Source: Gemmataceae bacterium | GTDB taxonomy: Bacteria; Planctomycetota; Planctomycetia; Gemmatales; Gemmataceae | DNA: 41,224 nt | Direction: 5' to 3' | Assembly (NCBI GenBank): GCA_020847555.1 | Contig: JADLBT010000369.1 | Coordinates: 1-41,224, forward strand | Shown: positions 41,072-41,224 of the stretch, in pieces | Numbering within the stretch: position 1 is the stretch's first letter | How the letters are laid out: every line of letters starts with the position of its first letter | Notes under the pieces: model-generated | The model's database searches: none | Told to the model about the DNA's origin: nothing | Seen by the model: the letters and a program-made list of their open reading frames with translations, nothing else | Translations under genes and position numbers: made by a program

Positions 41072-41224
41072 CGGGGAGAAGTCTCTCGGGGCAGCGTGGC
41101 ACCCGTGGAGGCACCGAGGAAATATTGTAAGCGCTGCGACCGAGAAAGAAAGATCATTCTGCGCCGAGTTGCGCGATTTTTCGGCTCGCTCGTCCACCAG
41201 GCGTGCGCCGGCGAGCGGGGTGAA

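Overview
This is a GC-rich bacterial chromosomal window that most resembles a planctomycete of the Gemmata group. The assignment rests on gene-content flavour (tandem DUF3467 protein, Minf_1886-family protein, DUF6285 paired with a phosphotransferase, glycine-rich BON protein, thioredoxin/PDZ protein with a haem-c motif), on genes packed on both strands in short operons, and on many short hairpin-forming intergenic repeats. It is inference from family recognition, not a database match. No rRNA, tRNA, CRISPR array, phage or complete insertion sequence was found.

Layout. 1-1369 (minus): an Rrf2-type regulator followed by sufB, cut by the window edge. 1481-2500: an ACMSD-type decarboxylase. 2682-5470: a degenerate histidine kinase overlapping a receiver-PAS-kinase-receiver hybrid. 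5972-7708: an FHA-GAF histidine kinase. 7887-9278: threonine synthase. 9331-11659: an ABC-2 exporter pair. 11769-12797: a secreted SMP-30/gluconolactonase-like protein. 13948-14961: a sigma-70-family factor behind a 724-base region with a promoter and a structured leader. 15101-16668: rarA, apparently with a non-canonical start, overlapping a probably frameshifted HicB-like gene. 16758-17693: a secreted glycine-rich BON protein. 18065-20585: a Gfo/Idh/MocA oxidoreductase and an HD-GYP response regulator. 21030-21323: an RRM protein. 21418-23214 (minus): a phosphotransferase, a DUF6285 protein and a rhomboid remnant. 24077-24628: peptide deformylase. 24654-26066 (minus): a SenB-type selenosugar synthase and a DUF488 protein. 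26290-28387: a pectate-lyase-like protein and a double-DUF3467 protein. 28562-31920: an acyltransferase, a D-2-hydroxyacid dehydrogenase and a selenoprotein gene. 31933-35683: a LigD-PE-like protein, a quinone oxidoreductase, a STAS protein and an aldehyde dehydrogenase. 36101-38327: hutI-hutG. 38380-41071 (minus): a ROK kinase, a membrane-anchored protein, a Minf_1886 protein and a PSP1-domain protein.

The most interesting signal is at 30700-31920. A secreted thioredoxin-like/PDZ/CXXCH protein is interrupted only by an in-frame TGA at 30880-30882, exactly where a Cys of a CXXC motif is expected. A perfect 7-bp stem with a GG-containing loop starts 18 nt downstream, matching a bacterial SECIS element. 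A SenB-like gene 4.6 kb away independently points to selenium use. Other notable items are a 43-bp perfect inverted repeat beside the frameshifted HicB-like gene, two copies of a MITE-like element, a rhomboid gene with its catalytic core deleted, a lone WD40 blade in front of hutI, and a structured RNA leader before the sigma factor.
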